64,000 nt of DNA from Paenibacillus dendritiformis (GCF_945605565.1 NZ_OX216966.1:4704001-4768000), one strand, 5' to 3'; positions 23,249 to 33,112 are shown, counted from the first letter of the stretch. Notes: generated from the letters alone by a model not told the origin. Numbers and translations are program-made.

Positions 23249-23893
23249 TTAGTCAGGCATCGGCGGCACGCCAAGCCCGGTCTGGCCGGTTCCGGCCGTC
23301 TTGCTCGGCGGGCGGGCCGAAGCCCGGTTGCGGTACCACCGATCGGCCGCAATCGCGGCAGCCGTCGCCACCATCGTAGCCAGCAGCGTCGTCCCCACGA
23401 TCTCAGCCGGATTGGCCGATCCGAAATTCATTCGAATCGCGATGAGCGTCGTCGGAATCAGCGTGATGCTGGACGTATTGATCGCGAGCAAGGTGCACAT
23501 CGCCGGCGTCGCCGTCTCCTTGTCCGGATTCAGCTTCTGCAGCTCTTGCATCGCCCGTATCCCCATCGGCGTCGCCGCATTCCCCAGTCCGAGCAGATTC
23601 GCGCTCATATTGGACATGATGTACCCGAGCGCCGGATGATTGGGCGGCACGTCCGGGAACAAAAAGCGGACGACCGGGCCAAGCGCCTTCGCGACTTTAG
23701 CCAGCAGGCCGCCGTCTTCTGCGATGCGCATCATCCCCAGCCAGAACACCATCACGCTAATCAGACCGAAGCTGACCGTCACTCCGGTCTTCGCTCCGTC
23801 AAAAACGGCCTCCGTTACCGCCTCAATCCGCCCTTGAGCGGCTGCCGCGATAAACCCGACCAGCAGCATGAACATCCATATTGCATTGACCAT
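23249..23893 (-). CDS. spmA: spore maturation protein A
   Basis: 214 residues with several membrane helices and the SpmA blocks GLISVMVFWLGMMRIAE and NLLGLGNAATPMG, including TLLAINTSSITLIP. It acts with SpmB in spore core dehydration. The C-terminal ~30 residues (Ala/Pro/Gly-rich) are longer than in B. subtilis SpmA. ATG 23893 follows GGGGGAG. It lies 43 bases downstream of dacB and would share the SigE promoter upstream of dacB. Confidence 0.94.
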   Translation of the reverse strand: MVNAIWMFMLLVGFIAAAAQGRIEAVTEAVFDGAKTGVTVSFGLISVMVFWLGMMRIAEDGGLLAKVAKALGPVVRFLFPDVPPNHPALGYIMSNMSANLLGLGNAATPMGIRAMQELQKLNPDKETATPAMCTLLAINTSSITLIPTTLIAIRMNFGSANPAEIVGTTLLATMVATAAAIAADRWYRNRASARPPSKTAGTGQTGLGVPPMPD

Positions 23894-23936
23894 CGTTCTC
23901 CCCCCTTATGACATCCGGCGTCCCCTTCCCTGACCA

Positions 23937-25172
23937 TTAGCGCGCATGAAATAACGAGCCTGCCGCGGTCCGCATCCCGTGGAACCATCTGGCGGCGGCG
24001 GAAGCCTCCTTGCCCGTTCCAGCCCCGTCGCCGCCTGCCGCAGCTTCCTCCAGCTGGACGGAAATCAGCGGCTCCCCGTCCAGCTCATAACGAAGCGAAC
24101 CGCGATAGCCTAACCGGTAATCGAGACTTCCCGCCGGTATCAGCCGCACGGACGACTTGACCCGGTCGCGCTCGTCCGCTCCGAGCGGGTAGGCGACAGA
24201 GGCCGAAGCTTGAAGATGCTCGTAGCCTTGGATCTTGTCGCCCTTGGCGACCAGCGGTACCGCCGGAAAGGCCGAGAACCCGTAATTAAGCAAGCGGGAA
24301 TGATCGAGCCAGTCGTTGCCGTCATTGAGCGTCACGACCGCCAGCTGCTGGCCGTTCCTCGTCGCCGAGCTGACGAGACAGCGAAGCGCTTTGGACGTAT
24401 AACCGGTCTTCACCCCGTCGGCACCCTCGTACAACTGCAGCATCTTGTTCTTATTCGTCCATCTATAATCCCATTTCTCATTCGGATTCGGCACGGTCTT
24501 CACCTTTGTACGCACAATCTCCTGGAAGGTCGGGTTATGAAGCGCGTACGCGGACAGCCGGGCCAGGTCGTTCGCCGTCGTATAATGCCCGTCGGCATCC
24601 AGCCCATGCGGGTTGCGGAATTGCGTCTTTTCCAGTCCAAGCATTTCCGCCTTCTCATTCATCATGTACACGAACCCTTCTTCAGACCCGCCGACATGCT
24701 CTGCGATAGCGACGGCGGCATCGTTGCCGGAGCGCAGCATCAACCCGTACAGCAGATGGTGGAGGCTCATTTCCTCGCCTCTGCGCAGGAATAAGGAGGA
24801 GCCTTCCTTGGCGAAAGCCCGCTTGCTCGTCTTCACGGCATCGCTTAGCTTCCCGGTTTCAATCGCCACGATGGCGGTCATAATTTTCGTGGTGCTTGCC
24901 ATCGGAAGCGGCTCTTCGCCATTCCGGCTATACAGAATACGCCCGCTTGCGACGTCGATCAGCGCCGCGGCCTTGGCATGGATGGCGGGGGGCTTTATCC
25001 GCTCGGCAAGGGGTTCGGGCTCGCGTTCGGGTTCAGCCTGCACAACCATCCCCGTAGTATCGGAAAATCCCGCGCTTCCGTACCACGCCTCGCTGAACGG
25101 GCTAAGGACAAGAAGCACGGAACTAATGAGCAGCAGTTTTTTGGTGAATCCCGCATTGGTGAATCGGATCAT
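23937..25172 (-). CDS. dacB: sporulation D-alanyl-D-alanine carboxypeptidase (DacB)
   Basis: 411 residues from ATG 25172 (MIRFTNAG), following AAAAAGGAGG. A signal sequence or anchor (about 10-30) precedes a penicillin-binding domain with the three motifs STTK (Ser93, Lys96), SGN (148-150) and KTG (255-257). DacB trims peptide side chains in the spore cortex and so limits cross-linking. Operon with spmA and spmB; a SigE-type promoter precedes it. Context separates it from the second paralogue, dacF, at 42-43 kb. Confidence 0.93.
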   Translation of the reverse strand: MIRFTNAGFTKKLLLISSVLLVLSPFSEAWYGSAGFSDTTGMVVQAEPEREPEPLAERIKPPAIHAKAAALIDVASGRILYSRNGEEPLPMASTTKIMTAIVAIETGKLSDAVKTSKRAFAKEGSSLFLRRGEEMSLHHLLYGLMLRSGNDAAVAIAEHVGGSEEGFVYMMNEKAEMLGLEKTQFRNPHGLDADGHYTTANDLARLSAYALHNPTFQEIVRTKVKTVPNPNEKWDYRWTNKNKMLQLYEGADGVKTGYTSKALRCLVSSATRNGQQLAVVTLNDGNDWLDHSRLLNYGFSAFPAVPLVAKGDKIQGYEHLQASASVAYPLGADERDRVKSSVRLIPAGSLDYRLGYRGSLRYELDGEPLISVQLEEAAAGGDGAGTGKEASAAARWFHGMRTAAGSLFHAR

Positions 25173-25211
25173 AGGGTCCTCCTTTTTGTGATGCCAGTCC
25201 AATTGTTACCA

Positions 25212-25240
25212 TGTGTATGCTTGTCTTCTCCCAGGTATGC
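25212..25240 (-). promoter_or_regulatory. candidate SigE promoter for dacB-spmA-spmB
   Basis: Minus strand GCATA (25236-25240) then 16 bases after its ATA, CATACACA (25212-25219), matching the SigE layout ATA-N16-CATACANT except for the last base. It is 40 bases before the dacB start. The B. subtilis operon is SigE-dependent. Confidence 0.6.
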
Positions 25241-25402
25241 GGAAGGAGACGAGAAATAACGGAAGCAGACGAGAAAACATGCGAAAGAAGACGCAGACAG
25301 AACGACAAACAGCGCCAAGCCCGCCTCCTCCTTCGCACATCGCATAGCAGATGGGGAAGGCAGGCGAACTTGACGCTTCTGCGTGTAAGAAGCATTACGA
25401 TA

Positions 25403-25843
25403 TCACGCCTCTTCTTCATTCGGTCCGTCGTAACGGTCGCGCGTGAACATCGCTTCTATCCGATCAATCACGCTTGGCGTGACGTCGATAATCCGTTCGA
25501 GCAGATGGGTCTGATTATCAAGCGATACGACGTTGATGCCTTGCGGGCCAACGACAAGGAACGCAATCGGGGTCAAACAAACGCCGCCCCCGCTTCCGCC
25601 GCCGAACGGCATGGCATGATTCGATTGCCGATCCTCATGCCCGTTCCCGGATCCGGTTCGACGCGGATCAATCCGGAAGTCGCTCCCGCCCGCAGCGAAG
25701 CCGAAAGCGACTCTGCTGATGGGAAGAATAACGCTGCCGTCCGGGGTCTGAACCGGATCGCCAACGATCGCGTTCACATCGACCATTGCCTTGATATTCT
25801 CGAACGCAGCTTGCATCAATCCTTCGACAGGATGTTCTGCCAT
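25403..25843 (-). CDS. gerW: sporulation protein GerW (YtfJ family)
   Basis: 146 residues from ATG 25843 (MAEHPVEG), ten bases after GGAGGAGG. Contains the YtfJ-family core: NIKAMVDVNAIVGDPV, DGSVILPISRVAFGF, a glycine-rich PFGGGSGGGV loop and TPIAFLVV. In Bacillus it is made in the forespore and is needed for germination with L-alanine. It follows the DUF2953 gene, the same pair as B. subtilis ytfI-ytfJ, here placed near dacB instead. Confidence 0.92.
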   Translation of the reverse strand: MAEHPVEGLMQAAFENIKAMVDVNAIVGDPVQTPDGSVILPISRVAFGFAAGGSDFRIDPRRTGSGNGHEDRQSNHAMPFGGGSGGGVCLTPIAFLVVGPQGINVVSLDNQTHLLERIIDVTPSVIDRIEAMFTRDRYDGPNEEEA

Positions 25844-25980
25844 TGCCTTGAGTCCTCCTCCGCATATATAAAATAGTGCCGTTCCAAAAGCCGCATATGG
25901 CTTTTTCCACACCTATCCCCACATCAGGTACTGCCTGCACGTGCATAGCTTGCGCACAAATAAAGCGTAGTATGTATAGG

Positions 25981-26685
25981 CTAGCTCTGTACTTTCCGTG
26001 TACTGGCGTTCGCCAGCGTCCGCCGCCACATGCGGATTCCCCCTTCGGCACGCACAATGCGGAAGACAAGCCGGGCCAGCGAGCGAACGACATGGCCGAA
26101 TCGTATCTCGGCGATACAGACGATGCGGGTGGAGAAGTACGGATGATCAAATTGAGGTGTAATCTCCAGAATAGGATAATCCTGAAAACGAAGAATATAG
26201 CTTAGCTTGCCGACAAGCCATGACTTGACGGACCAGGTCGTGCCCGTGACGATGGCGGTTCCGGCCGGATCGCTAAGCCCGATCTCCGTCTCCCAGATGA
26301 ACAGACTGCACTTCATCTTGTCCATCGTCTCCTCAAGCCACTCGACAATGCCTCTTGTATGCCGGACCAGCCGCTTGATCCGTCGGGCGTACTTGGCAAC
26401 CGTCCGCCGGTTCACCTTACTTCTTTTTTTATCCTGGCTTCTCCCGCCGAAGTTCTCCTTCTTGTTCTGCTTCAGATCGAAGCCTTCCTCCATATTGAGG
26501 AAGCGGATAGATCGCCATTCGTACCGCCAGCGAATCCATCCGTAGAAGGCCCGGATAATAAGGAAGACGCGCTCATGCTTATCCGCTTTGTGGATGACCA
26601 GCTTGCATTGAATGGTCGAGAAGAGAATCAGGAAGAGCAGCATGGCGATGACCGCTGCGATGCCTGCCATAATCCATATCCCCAT
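25981..26685 (-). CDS. DUF2953 membrane-anchored protein (YtfI-like)
   Basis: 234 residues from ATG 26685 (MGIWIMAG), behind GGAGGC. One N-terminal membrane helix (1-22), a basic middle (KNKKENFGGRSQDKKRSK) and a DUF2953-like C-terminal part with IGLSDPAGTAIVTGTTWS and ITPQFDHPYF. The role is unknown; in Bacillus it is paired with ytfJ and suspected to act in sporulation. The 137 bases between it and gerW could hold a separate promoter for gerW, but I see no clear one. Confidence 0.85.
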   Translation of the reverse strand: MGIWIMAGIAAVIAMLLFLILFSTIQCKLVIHKADKHERVFLIIRAFYGWIRWRYEWRSIRFLNMEEGFDLKQNKKENFGGRSQDKKRSKVNRRTVAKYARRIKRLVRHTRGIVEWLEETMDKMKCSLFIWETEIGLSDPAGTAIVTGTTWSVKSWLVGKLSYILRFQDYPILEITPQFDHPYFSTRIVCIAEIRFGHVVRSLARLVFRIVRAEGGIRMWRRTLANASTRKVQS

Positions 26686-26800
26686 AGTCTGCCTCCGATC
26701 CGAATGATTTCCTGAACTAACCGTATTATGGCCTTTTATCCAATCAGACATGCAAGAAGTTCCATCGCCGCATTGATGAGGCGGATACCGGGGACGGCAA

Positions 26801-26840
26801 AGCCCGCCACAGATCGACTGACGTCGTCCATTGGCGGGCT
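26801..26840 (-). terminator. terminator between the UPF0173 gene and the DUF2953 gene
   Basis: Perfect 9-bp stem AGCCCGCCA/TGGCGGGCT with a 22-base interior. The T-run after it on the minus strand is short (CTTTGCC), so efficiency is uncertain; the plus strand has TTTTT a few bases downstream. Confidence 0.55.
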
Positions 26841-26924
26841 CGTTGATGCCTTTTTATTTCAGCTCTTATTCATTTCATTCGCTCTGCCGCTCTCAGGCTA
26901 CCTCCCGCTCATCCTTAACGCGGG

Positions 26925-27626
26925 TCAGCCAAGATCCAATTCATCCGTGTCAAGCGATTGGCCCGGCGCGAGTTCAACGCCCTGAATGCCGATCACTTTC
27001 AGTTGGGACACGAAGGCCGCGCCATCCTGTTCAATCGGCGGGAACGTATTGTAATGAATCGGGATGACGACCTTCGCCTTGCTCCATTGCGCCGCCAGAA
27101 GCGCGTCCTCCGGATCCATCGTGAAGAAGCTGCCGATTGGCAAAAAGGCGATGTCCGGCTTATACCGCTCTCCGATCAGCTTCATGTCGCTGAACAAGGC
27201 GGTATCTCCGGCATGGTAGACGGTCAATCCATCCATCTGAAGCACGATTCCCGCCGGGTTGCCCAAATATTGAGCCTGCCCGTTCACCGTTACCGAAGAG
27301 CTGTGGAGGGCATTGACCCATTTGATCGAGCCGAAGTCGAACGTGCCTCCTCCGCCCAGATTCATGCCGATGGCGCGCGCTCCCTGCTGCTCCATGTAGT
27401 CGGCCAGCTCCACGATGGCCAATATGGTGGCTTCATTCCGCTTCGCAATGTCTGCCGCGTCGGCGATATGATCGCCATGGCCGTGGGTAAGAAGCACATA
27501 ATCCGCCTGAATCTGATCCGGCGCGGCCTTGGCGGCCGGATTGCCCGTCAAGAACGGGTCGATGATAAGCCGATGCTTCCCGGTATCGATTTCGACGCAG
27601 GCATGCCCATGAAACTGAATACGCAT
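26925..27626 (-). CDS. UPF0173 metal-dependent hydrolase (YtkL-like, metallo-beta-lactamase fold)
   Basis: 233 residues starting MRIQFHGHACVEI. The metal-binding HGHGDH motif (about 50-55), the later GDTALFSDM segment and PIHYNTFPP are typical of the UPF0173/YtkL branch of the metallo-beta-lactamase superfamily, whose substrate is unknown. It begins one base after the scpB stop and has its own RBS (AAGGAGGAG), so it is probably the third gene of scpA-scpB. A terminator-like stem follows. Confidence 0.9.
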   Translation of the reverse strand: MRIQFHGHACVEIDTGKHRLIIDPFLTGNPAAKAAPDQIQADYVLLTHGHGDHIADAADIAKRNEATILAIVELADYMEQQGARAIGMNLGGGGTFDFGSIKWVNALHSSSVTVNGQAQYLGNPAGIVLQMDGLTVYHAGDTALFSDMKLIGERYKPDIAFLPIGSFFTMDPEDALLAAQWSKAKVVIPIHYNTFPPIEQDGAAFVSQLKVIGIQGVELAPGQSLDTDELDLG

Positions 27627-27627
27627 T

Positions 27628-28245
27628 TTAACGATCTCCTCCTTCTTCGTTCACATCTTCAATCGTCAGCTGCCGTCCTTCTAATTTCTCGAACAACAGC
27701 TGCGTCTCCTCCTCCAAGCCTTCACTTTGTTCGAAGGCCGAGGCTTCCGGCAGCTCGGACAAGCTGGCGAGCCCGAAATAATCAAGAAACGCACGCGTCG
27801 TGCCGTATAGAATCGGCCTTCCGATCGCTTCAGCCCGGCCCGTTTCTTCGATCAGGTCTTTGTTCACAAGCGTCTGAATGGCCCGATCGGATTTGACGCC
27901 GCGAATCTCCTCGATCTCCACGCGAGTGATTGGCTGGCGGTATGCCACGATGGCCAGCGTCTCGAGCGCCGCCTGGGACAAAGACGAGCGGGAAGGCGAA
28001 TAGGCCATCCGTTCGAAATAAGGCGCATGATCCGGCAAGGTCGTCAATTGATACATGCCGGCAATGGCCACGATCTGGATTCCGCGCTTCGAACGCTCCA
28101 TGTCCGCCTGCAAATCATGCAGCGCCTCCATGACGATTTCCTGCCGCTGTTCCGTAATTTCTGCGATTTGCTTACTATTTAAACCTTCATCTCCCGCCAT
28201 AAACAGGAGGCCTTCAATAATCGACTTCAACGTCTGAAAGTCCAT
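27628..28245 (-). CDS. scpB: segregation and condensation protein B
   Basis: About 205 residues from ATG 28245 (MDFQTLKSI); a second ATG four codons upstream (28257) lacks RBS spacing. Two winged-helix domains with the ScpB signature AALETLAIVAYRQPITRVEIEEIRG (quoted in part: LAIVAYRQPITR). ScpB dimers bind ScpA and Smc to form the condensin that organises and separates the chromosome. It overlaps the end of scpA by about 32 bases, suggesting coupled translation. Confidence 0.95.
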   Translation of the reverse strand: MDFQTLKSIIEGLLFMAGDEGLNSKQIAEITEQRQEIVMEALHDLQADMERSKRGIQIVAIAGMYQLTTLPDHAPYFERMAYSPSRSSLSQAALETLAIVAYRQPITRVEIEEIRGVKSDRAIQTLVNKDLIEETGRAEAIGRPILYGTTRAFLDYFGLASLSELPEASAFEQSEGLEEETQLLFEKLEGRQLTIEDVNEEGGDR

Positions 28246-29008
28246 CGTCTTCCACATCCCCTTGCCACTGAATCACAATTTCATCGAATACCCGATCTTG
28301 AAAACAACGAATCTGCTTCATCTTCATTAATTCCAGCACCGCAAGGAACGTCACGACCACCTCGTGGCGGTTCAATTGCTCGCTCAGCAGCTTGGAGAAC
28401 AGCAGCTTGCCTCCCCTTCCCACCGGCCGCAGAACGGTGACGATATCGCGAATCCGATCCTTCACGGAAATCTCGTCGCGATGAATCGTGGCGACCATCG
28501 TGCGCCGGGATGCTTTGCGCAGCGCCTTCTGGAAGGCGGCAATCAAGTCCGACACATGGAGCCCTTCCACCGGATTCGACGGCTTCGAAGGCATGAACGG
28601 AGTCAGATCCTCCGGTTCCTTCGTGAACAGCAGGCTTCGCTCCGACTCCTTTTCCCGCAAATGCTCGGCGATTCCTTTGTACTTCCGGTATTCAATCAGC
28701 TTGCGGATCAGCTCCGCTCGCGGATCCAGTTCCTCTTCTTCGTAGTCCATCATGTCGTCGTCCCATTCCATGACAGGCGGCTTCGGTAAGAGCTGCTGGG
28801 ACTTCATCGCTAACAGGGTCGCTGCCATAACGAGAAACTCGCTCGTAATATCCAATTCCAATTCCTTCATGCTATGTAAATAATCCATATATTGATCGGT
28901 GATCTCGCTGATCGAGATATCCTGAATAGCAATCTCCGCTTGATCGATAAGGTGAAGCAGCAGATCAAGCGGCCCTTCGAACAGCTCCAGCTTGTAAGTG
29001 ACGGACAC
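28214..29008 (-). CDS. scpA: segregation and condensation protein A
   Basis: 264 residues from GTG 29008 (VSVTYKLELFEGPLDLLLHLI in part), seven bases after GGGAGG; the longer frame to 29032 has no RBS. The N-terminal FEGPLDLLLHLI and the C-terminal winged helix (VVVTFLAVLELMKMKQI) are the standard kleisin ends that bridge the Smc head domains. It is followed by scpB with overlapping ends. It follows the riboflavin operon, as in B. subtilis ribT-scpA-scpB, although ribT is absent. Confidence 0.95.
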   Translation of the reverse strand: MSVTYKLELFEGPLDLLLHLIDQAEIAIQDISISEITDQYMDYLHSMKELELDITSEFLVMAATLLAMKSQQLLPKPPVMEWDDDMMDYEEEELDPRAELIRKLIEYRKYKGIAEHLREKESERSLLFTKEPEDLTPFMPSKPSNPVEGLHVSDLIAAFQKALRKASRRTMVATIHRDEISVKDRIRDIVTVLRPVGRGGKLLFSKLLSEQLNRHEVVVTFLAVLELMKMKQIRCFQDRVFDEIVIQWQGDVEDDGLSDVEVDY

Positions 29009-29023
29009 GAACGTTCCTCCCGT

Positions 29024-29082
29024 AAAAAACAAATGTAGCGCCCTATTATAAAGGCATGTACCTCTATAAAGGGCACTACATT
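29024..29082 (-). terminator. terminator of the riboflavin operon
   Basis: AATGTAGTGCCC pairs with GGGCGCTACATT (one mismatch) around an inner loop, followed by TGTTTTTT on the minus strand; it lies just after ribH and before scpA. Confidence 0.8.
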
Positions 29083-29091
29083 AAATAAGCA

Positions 29092-29559
29092 CTATTTCAA
29101 CTGATTCGTCAAGTTTGCCATTTCAATTGCCGTTGCGGCTGCTTCCCAGCCCTTGTTGCCGGCCTTCGTGCCTGCGCGCTCGATCGCCTGCTCGATCGAA
29201 TCCGTCGTCAGCACGCCGAACACGGTTGGCACGCCTGTTTTCATATTCACTTGGGCGACCCCTTTGGCCGTCTCGCTGCACACATAATCGAAATGCGGTG
29301 TAGAACCGCGAATGACTGCGCCCAACGTGATCACCGCATCATATTTGCCGCTTTCCGCCATTTTCTGGGCGATAAGCGGAATCTCGAACGCGCCGGGAAC
29401 CCAGGCGACCGAGATCTCCTCGTCCTTCACGCCGTGGCGCTTCAGCGCATCCAGTGCACCGGACAGCAGCTTGGAGACGATGAATTCATTGAAGCGTCCG
29501 GCAACGATGCCATATTTTAATCCTTCCGATACTAAATGACCCTCAAATACATGTGGCAT
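29092..29559 (-). CDS. ribH: 6,7-dimethyl-8-ribityllumazine synthase
   Basis: 155 residues. Condenses the pyrimidine intermediate with the four-carbon phosphate made by RibB to give lumazine, the substrate of riboflavin synthase. Family motifs [25 protein letters not shown] and the C-terminal [10 protein letters not shown] are present. It is the last gene of the rib operon, 54 bases after ribBA, with AGGAGG at good spacing and a terminator after it. Confidence 0.96.
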   Translation of the reverse strand: MPHVFEGHLVSEGLKYGIVAGRFNEFIVSKLLSGALDALKRHGVKDEEISVAWVPGAFEIPLIAQKMAESGKYDAVITLGAVIRGSTPHFDYVCSETAKGVAQVNMKTGVPTVFGVLTTDSIEQAIERAGTKAGNKGWEAAATAIEMANLTNQLK

Positions 29560-29613
29560 AGGTAAAACCTCCTGATGGAATATAGTTTGCTGTGCTGATT
29601 GCTAGCTTGCGGT

Positions 29614-30855
29614 TCAGGTTTCGATTTGTTCGTTCTGCTCGATGTCATCGAATACAAGCATATGTCCGAGCTTCGCTGCCTTCGTATGCAGATAACGCGT
29701 ATTGTCTTCGTTTTCCTGCATCTGAATCGGCACCCGCTCGACAATTTCCAGGCCGTAGCCTTCAAGTCCTCTGATCTTGCGGGGATTGTTCGTCATGAGC
29801 CGGATGTGGCGGACGCCGAGATCCTTCAGAATCTGCGCGCCGATTCCGTAATCCCGCAGATCCGCCGGGAACCCGAGCTTCAGGTTCGCGTCCACCGTAT
29901 CCAGGCCTTGTTCCTGAAGCTTGTACGCTTTCAGCTTATTAATGAGGCCGATCCCCCGGCCTTCCTGGCGCATATAGAGGAGCACGCCGTTCCCTTCCCG
30001 CTCAATTGCGCGCAAGGCGGCGGCGAACTGAGGCCCGCAGTCGCAGCGGTGAGAATGGAACACATCGCCGGTCAGACATTCGGAATGGACCCGGACCAAC
30101 ACCGGACTCGTACCGTCGATCTCGCCCTTGACCAAGGCGACATGCTCCTTGTTGTCGACCTCGTTCGTGTAGGCGATCGCCCGGAACACGCCGAAGTCGG
30201 TAGGCATGTTGACTTCGACTTCGCGCCGGACCAGATTCTCCTTCTCGTTGCGATAATGAATCAGATCTTTGATGCAAATGAGCTTCAAGCCGTGCTTCTG
30301 CTTAATCTCTATCAGGTCTGGCAGCCGCGCCATCGTCCCGTCTTCCTTGATCACCTCGCAGATGACCCCCGCCGGCGACGCTCCGCACAGGCGGGCCAGG
30401 TCGACGGCCGCTTCGGTATGGCCTGCGCGGCGCAGAACGCCGCCCCGCTTCGCGATAAGCGGGAAAATGTGGCCCGGACGACGGAAGTCCGCCGCTTGCG
30501 CCTTCGGATCGAGCATCTTCTGAATCGTCAGCGAGCGTTCATAGGCCGAGATGCCTGTCGATGTCTCCACGTGGTCGATCGACACCGTGAAGGCCGTCCC
30601 GTGATTGTCGGTGTTATGCGTAACCATCGGCGGCAGATCGAGTTCTTCTGCCCGCTCGGGCGTAATCGGCACGCAGACGAGCCCGCGGCCCTCGGTAATC
30701 ATGAAGTTGATCGCATCCGGCGTAGCCTTGTCTGCAAGCGCCACGAAGTCGCCTTCGTTCTCGCGATCCTCGTCATCGACGACGATGATCACTTTGCCTT
30801 CCATTAAGTCTCGTATGGCATCCTCTATCGTATCGAACTGAAATTGTTCACTCAT
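29614..30855 (-). CDS. ribBA: bifunctional 3,4-dihydroxy-2-butanone-4-phosphate synthase / GTP cyclohydrolase II
   Basis: 413 residues from ATG 30855 (MSEQFQFD) behind GGGGGAAGGG. The N-terminal DHBP-synthase half has [11 protein letters not shown] and the C-terminal cyclohydrolase II half has the zinc site [17 protein letters not shown] and RQEGRGIGL. It supplies both precursors of the pathway: the C4 unit from ribulose 5-phosphate and the pyrimidine from GTP. It follows ribE by 23 bases. Confidence 0.96.
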   Translation of the reverse strand: MSEQFQFDTIEDAIRDLMEGKVIIVVDDEDRENEGDFVALADKATPDAINFMITEGRGLVCVPITPERAEELDLPPMVTHNTDNHGTAFTVSIDHVETSTGISAYERSLTIQKMLDPKAQAADFRRPGHIFPLIAKRGGVLRRAGHTEAAVDLARLCGASPAGVICEVIKEDGTMARLPDLIEIKQKHGLKLICIKDLIHYRNEKENLVRREVEVNMPTDFGVFRAIAYTNEVDNKEHVALVKGEIDGTSPVLVRVHSECLTGDVFHSHRCDCGPQFAAALRAIEREGNGVLLYMRQEGRGIGLINKLKAYKLQEQGLDTVDANLKLGFPADLRDYGIGAQILKDLGVRHIRLMTNNPRKIRGLEGYGLEIVERVPIQMQENEDNTRYLHTKAAKLGHMLVFDDIEQNEQIET

Positions 30856-30878
30856 CGCCCTTCCCCCTTTGCATGATG

Positions 30879-31538
30879 TCACATAAAGCCGTGTTCCGCC
30901 AAAAAGGCGCTGCTGATGCGAGAGCTTCCGCCAGTGGCGGAGCGGCTGCCGAAGGCCAGCAAATGATCGACATATTTGGCCAGCACGTCGCATTCGATAT
31001 TGACCGTGTCTCCCGGCTGCTTGCCATGCAGCGCCGTCTCGGCTAGCGTATGCGGAATAATCGAGACGGCGAACATGCCCTCCTCCGCCCGGGCCAGGGT
31101 GAGGCTAATCCCATCCACGGTAACCGATCCCCGGGGGATCATATACTTCGCCATGCCCGGATCCTCGGCCAGGAATTCGAACACAACCGCATTCGCCTGC
31201 GCCGTCCGGCGCATAATGCGCGCCAGCCCGTCGACATGGCCCTGTACGATATGTCCGCCGAAGCGGCCGTCCGCCGCCATGGCCCGTTCCAGATTGACCG
31301 GAGCGCCCGGCTGCAAATCCTTCAAGTTCGTATGCCGGAACGTCTCCGGCATGACATCCGCCATGAAGGAGCCGGAGTCATAGGAGACCGAGGTCAGGCA
31401 TACTCCGTTCACGGCGATGCTGTCCCCGATCTTCATCCCTTCCAGCACTTTCGCGGCACGGATATGCAGCACCATCGCTTCTCCGCGCTTCGTCACGGCC
31501 TGCAGCCGGCCGACTTCTTCAACGAGTCCCGTGAACAT
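30879..31538 (-). CDS. ribE: riboflavin synthase alpha chain
   Basis: 219 residues from ATG 31538 ([10 protein letters not shown]), preceded by GGGAGG. Two tandem lumazine-binding barrels, with matching motifs [14 protein letters not shown] and [11 protein letters not shown], as expected for the dismutation of two lumazines to riboflavin. The start lies 20 bases inside the ribD 3' end, so translation is probably coupled. The C-terminal ~25 residues are longer than usual ([13 protein letters not shown]). Confidence 0.95.
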   Translation of the reverse strand: MFTGLVEEVGRLQAVTKRGEAMVLHIRAAKVLEGMKIGDSIAVNGVCLTSVSYDSGSFMADVMPETFRHTNLKDLQPGAPVNLERAMAADGRFGGHIVQGHVDGLARIMRRTAQANAVVFEFLAEDPGMAKYMIPRGSVTVDGISLTLARAEEGMFAVSIIPHTLAETALHGKQPGDTVNIECDVLAKYVDHLLAFGSRSATGGSSRISSAFLAEHGFM

Positions 31539-32688
31539 CGTCGCTTCCTCCCTTCTCATCCAGCGTTGCGGCAATCCGTTCAAACACCGTGCCGAACGGA
31601 TATCCGCTAATGCAAACATTGTCTCCTAGAGTTTCCACCCGCGTATGCCGGAGCCGGTACGCGTCGTTCATCCGGCTTATGCCATCGAAGGCGAAGTTGG
31701 CCGGCGACCCCGCACCGCCGACAATCGTCGGCGCATAGAACAGCACGACCCGATCCACCCAGCGGCCCTCCAGCATCGCGCCATTCAGGCGGCCGCCGCC
31801 CTCCAGCAGGATGGAGCCGATCTCCTGGCTTCCGCACCATTCCATCATTCGCCGCAGATCGACCTGCGGCCCGTCGCCCGCCGCGATAACCTGCACGCCG
31901 CGAGCCTCCAGCTCTTCCCGCTTCTTGGCGTCCACCCGGGAAGTCGTGAACACGATCGTCGGCGCGGAGCGGTCGGCGACGACCTTCGCCTCCAGCGGCA
32001 GCCGCAGCTGTGAATCGACGATAAGCCTCGTCGGATGAAGTCCCGGTACCGCAAGCCGCGTCGTCAGCGAAGGATTGTCGGCCAGCACCGTGCCGATACC
32101 GGCCATAATCGCCTGATGGCGGTGCCGCATCGCGTGCACCCGTTCCCGGGCCTGCTCGTTGGAGATCCACCGGCTGTCGCCCGTATGCGTCGCGATGCGG
32201 CCATCCAGCGTGCTCGCCGTCTTGAGCGTGACGTACGGCAAACCGGTCGTGATGTACTTGGCGAACATCTCGATGAGCGCCTCGGCCGCGGGCTGGAGCA
32301 CGCCCGCCACCACCTCGACGCCCTGCTCACGCAGCAGCTTGGCTCCCCGGCCGCTGACCGCCGGGTTCGGATCGAGGCTGCCGATGACGACGCGCTTGAT
32401 TCCGGCTTCCAGCAGGCGAAGGCTGCATGGAGGCGTCTTGCCGTAGTGGCTGCAAGGCTCGAGCGTGACATAGGCGGTAGCGCCGCGTGCGGCTTCGCCG
32501 GCCATCTGCAGCGCATGCACCTCCGCGTGGCCTTCGCCGCGCTGCAGGTGGGCCCCCAGACCGACGACCCTGCCTTCGCGGACGATGACGCAGCCGACGG
32601 CCGGATTGATGCTGGTCTGTCCCATGGCCCGTTCCGCCATATCCAGCGCCAGCTTCATATAGAACTCGTCATTGATTACCGCATGCAC
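31519..32688 (-). CDS. ribD: bifunctional riboflavin deaminase / reductase
   Basis: 389 residues from GTG 32688, nine bases after AAGGAGG; a longer in-frame start at 32724 lacks an RBS. The N-terminal deaminase half has the zinc motifs HAEVHAL and PCSHYGKTPPC; the C-terminal reductase half has the NADPH-binding SILLEGGGRLNG. It carries out steps two and three after GTP cyclohydrolase. First gene of ribD-ribE-ribBA-ribH, behind the FMN riboswitch and its terminator. Confidence 0.95.
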   Translation of the reverse strand: MHAVINDEFYMKLALDMAERAMGQTSINPAVGCVIVREGRVVGLGAHLQRGEGHAEVHALQMAGEAARGATAYVTLEPCSHYGKTPPCSLRLLEAGIKRVVIGSLDPNPAVSGRGAKLLREQGVEVVAGVLQPAAEALIEMFAKYITTGLPYVTLKTASTLDGRIATHTGDSRWISNEQARERVHAMRHRHQAIMAGIGTVLADNPSLTTRLAVPGLHPTRLIVDSQLRLPLEAKVVADRSAPTIVFTTSRVDAKKREELEARGVQVIAAGDGPQVDLRRMMEWCGSQEIGSILLEGGGRLNGAMLEGRWVDRVVLFYAPTIVGGAGSPANFAFDGISRMNDAYRLRHTRVETLGDNVCISGYPFGTVFERIAATLDEKGGSDDVHGTR

Positions 32689-32730
32689 CAGAGCGTCCCT
32701 CCTTCTTTTTACAGCTTGCCCCATCGCAGC

Positions 32731-32758
32731 AAAAAACCCTTCGGAATCCTCCGAAGGG
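32731..32758 (-). terminator. riboswitch-controlled terminator ahead of ribD
   Basis: CCCTTCGGA/TCCGAAGGG perfect 9-bp stem with a 4-base loop, followed by TTTTTT on the minus strand. It lies between the FMN aptamer and the ribD RBS, where an FMN-induced terminator is expected. Confidence 0.85.
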
Positions 32759-32945
32759 CTAGGTTGTTGAGCTTACAGGTATGTACTCTTTTTCATCATA
32801 GGTACAGTCAAATAAACAGTCCGGCATCGTTCGCGAAAAAGACGCAACCGCCTCCCGCGTACGACAAATAAACCGGCTGAATATCGGTAACTGAAAAAAC
32901 TATGTGAAAAAAAGAACTAAAAAGAGTTAAAAAGAAAACTCTTCT

Positions 32946-33112
32946 CCTGACGCCCTTCTCCCATCCAGACTATACTGTCGGCTCTGGAGTTGCACCAGAT
33001 CCACCGTTCGAACGAAGTTCGCCCGGGTCACGGACTAAGGAAGACGATAGCCGTCAACTGCGCTACCGTTCCATCACCGCCGGTCGGGAATTGCACCCTG
33101 CCCTGAAGGTTC
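32946..33112 (-). ncRNA. FMN riboswitch (RFN element)
   Basis: On the minus strand the aptamer starts CCTTCAGGGCAGGGTGCAATT, with CCCGACCGGCGGTGA, and ends GTCTGGATGGGAGAAGG, the highly conserved RFN boxes. FMN binding should favour the terminator at 32731-32758 and switch off ribD-ribH. About 190 bases separate the aptamer from the terminator, a long expression platform. A weak TTGAAA...TAATCG pair upstream (about 33140-33170) might be the promoter. Confidence 0.95.
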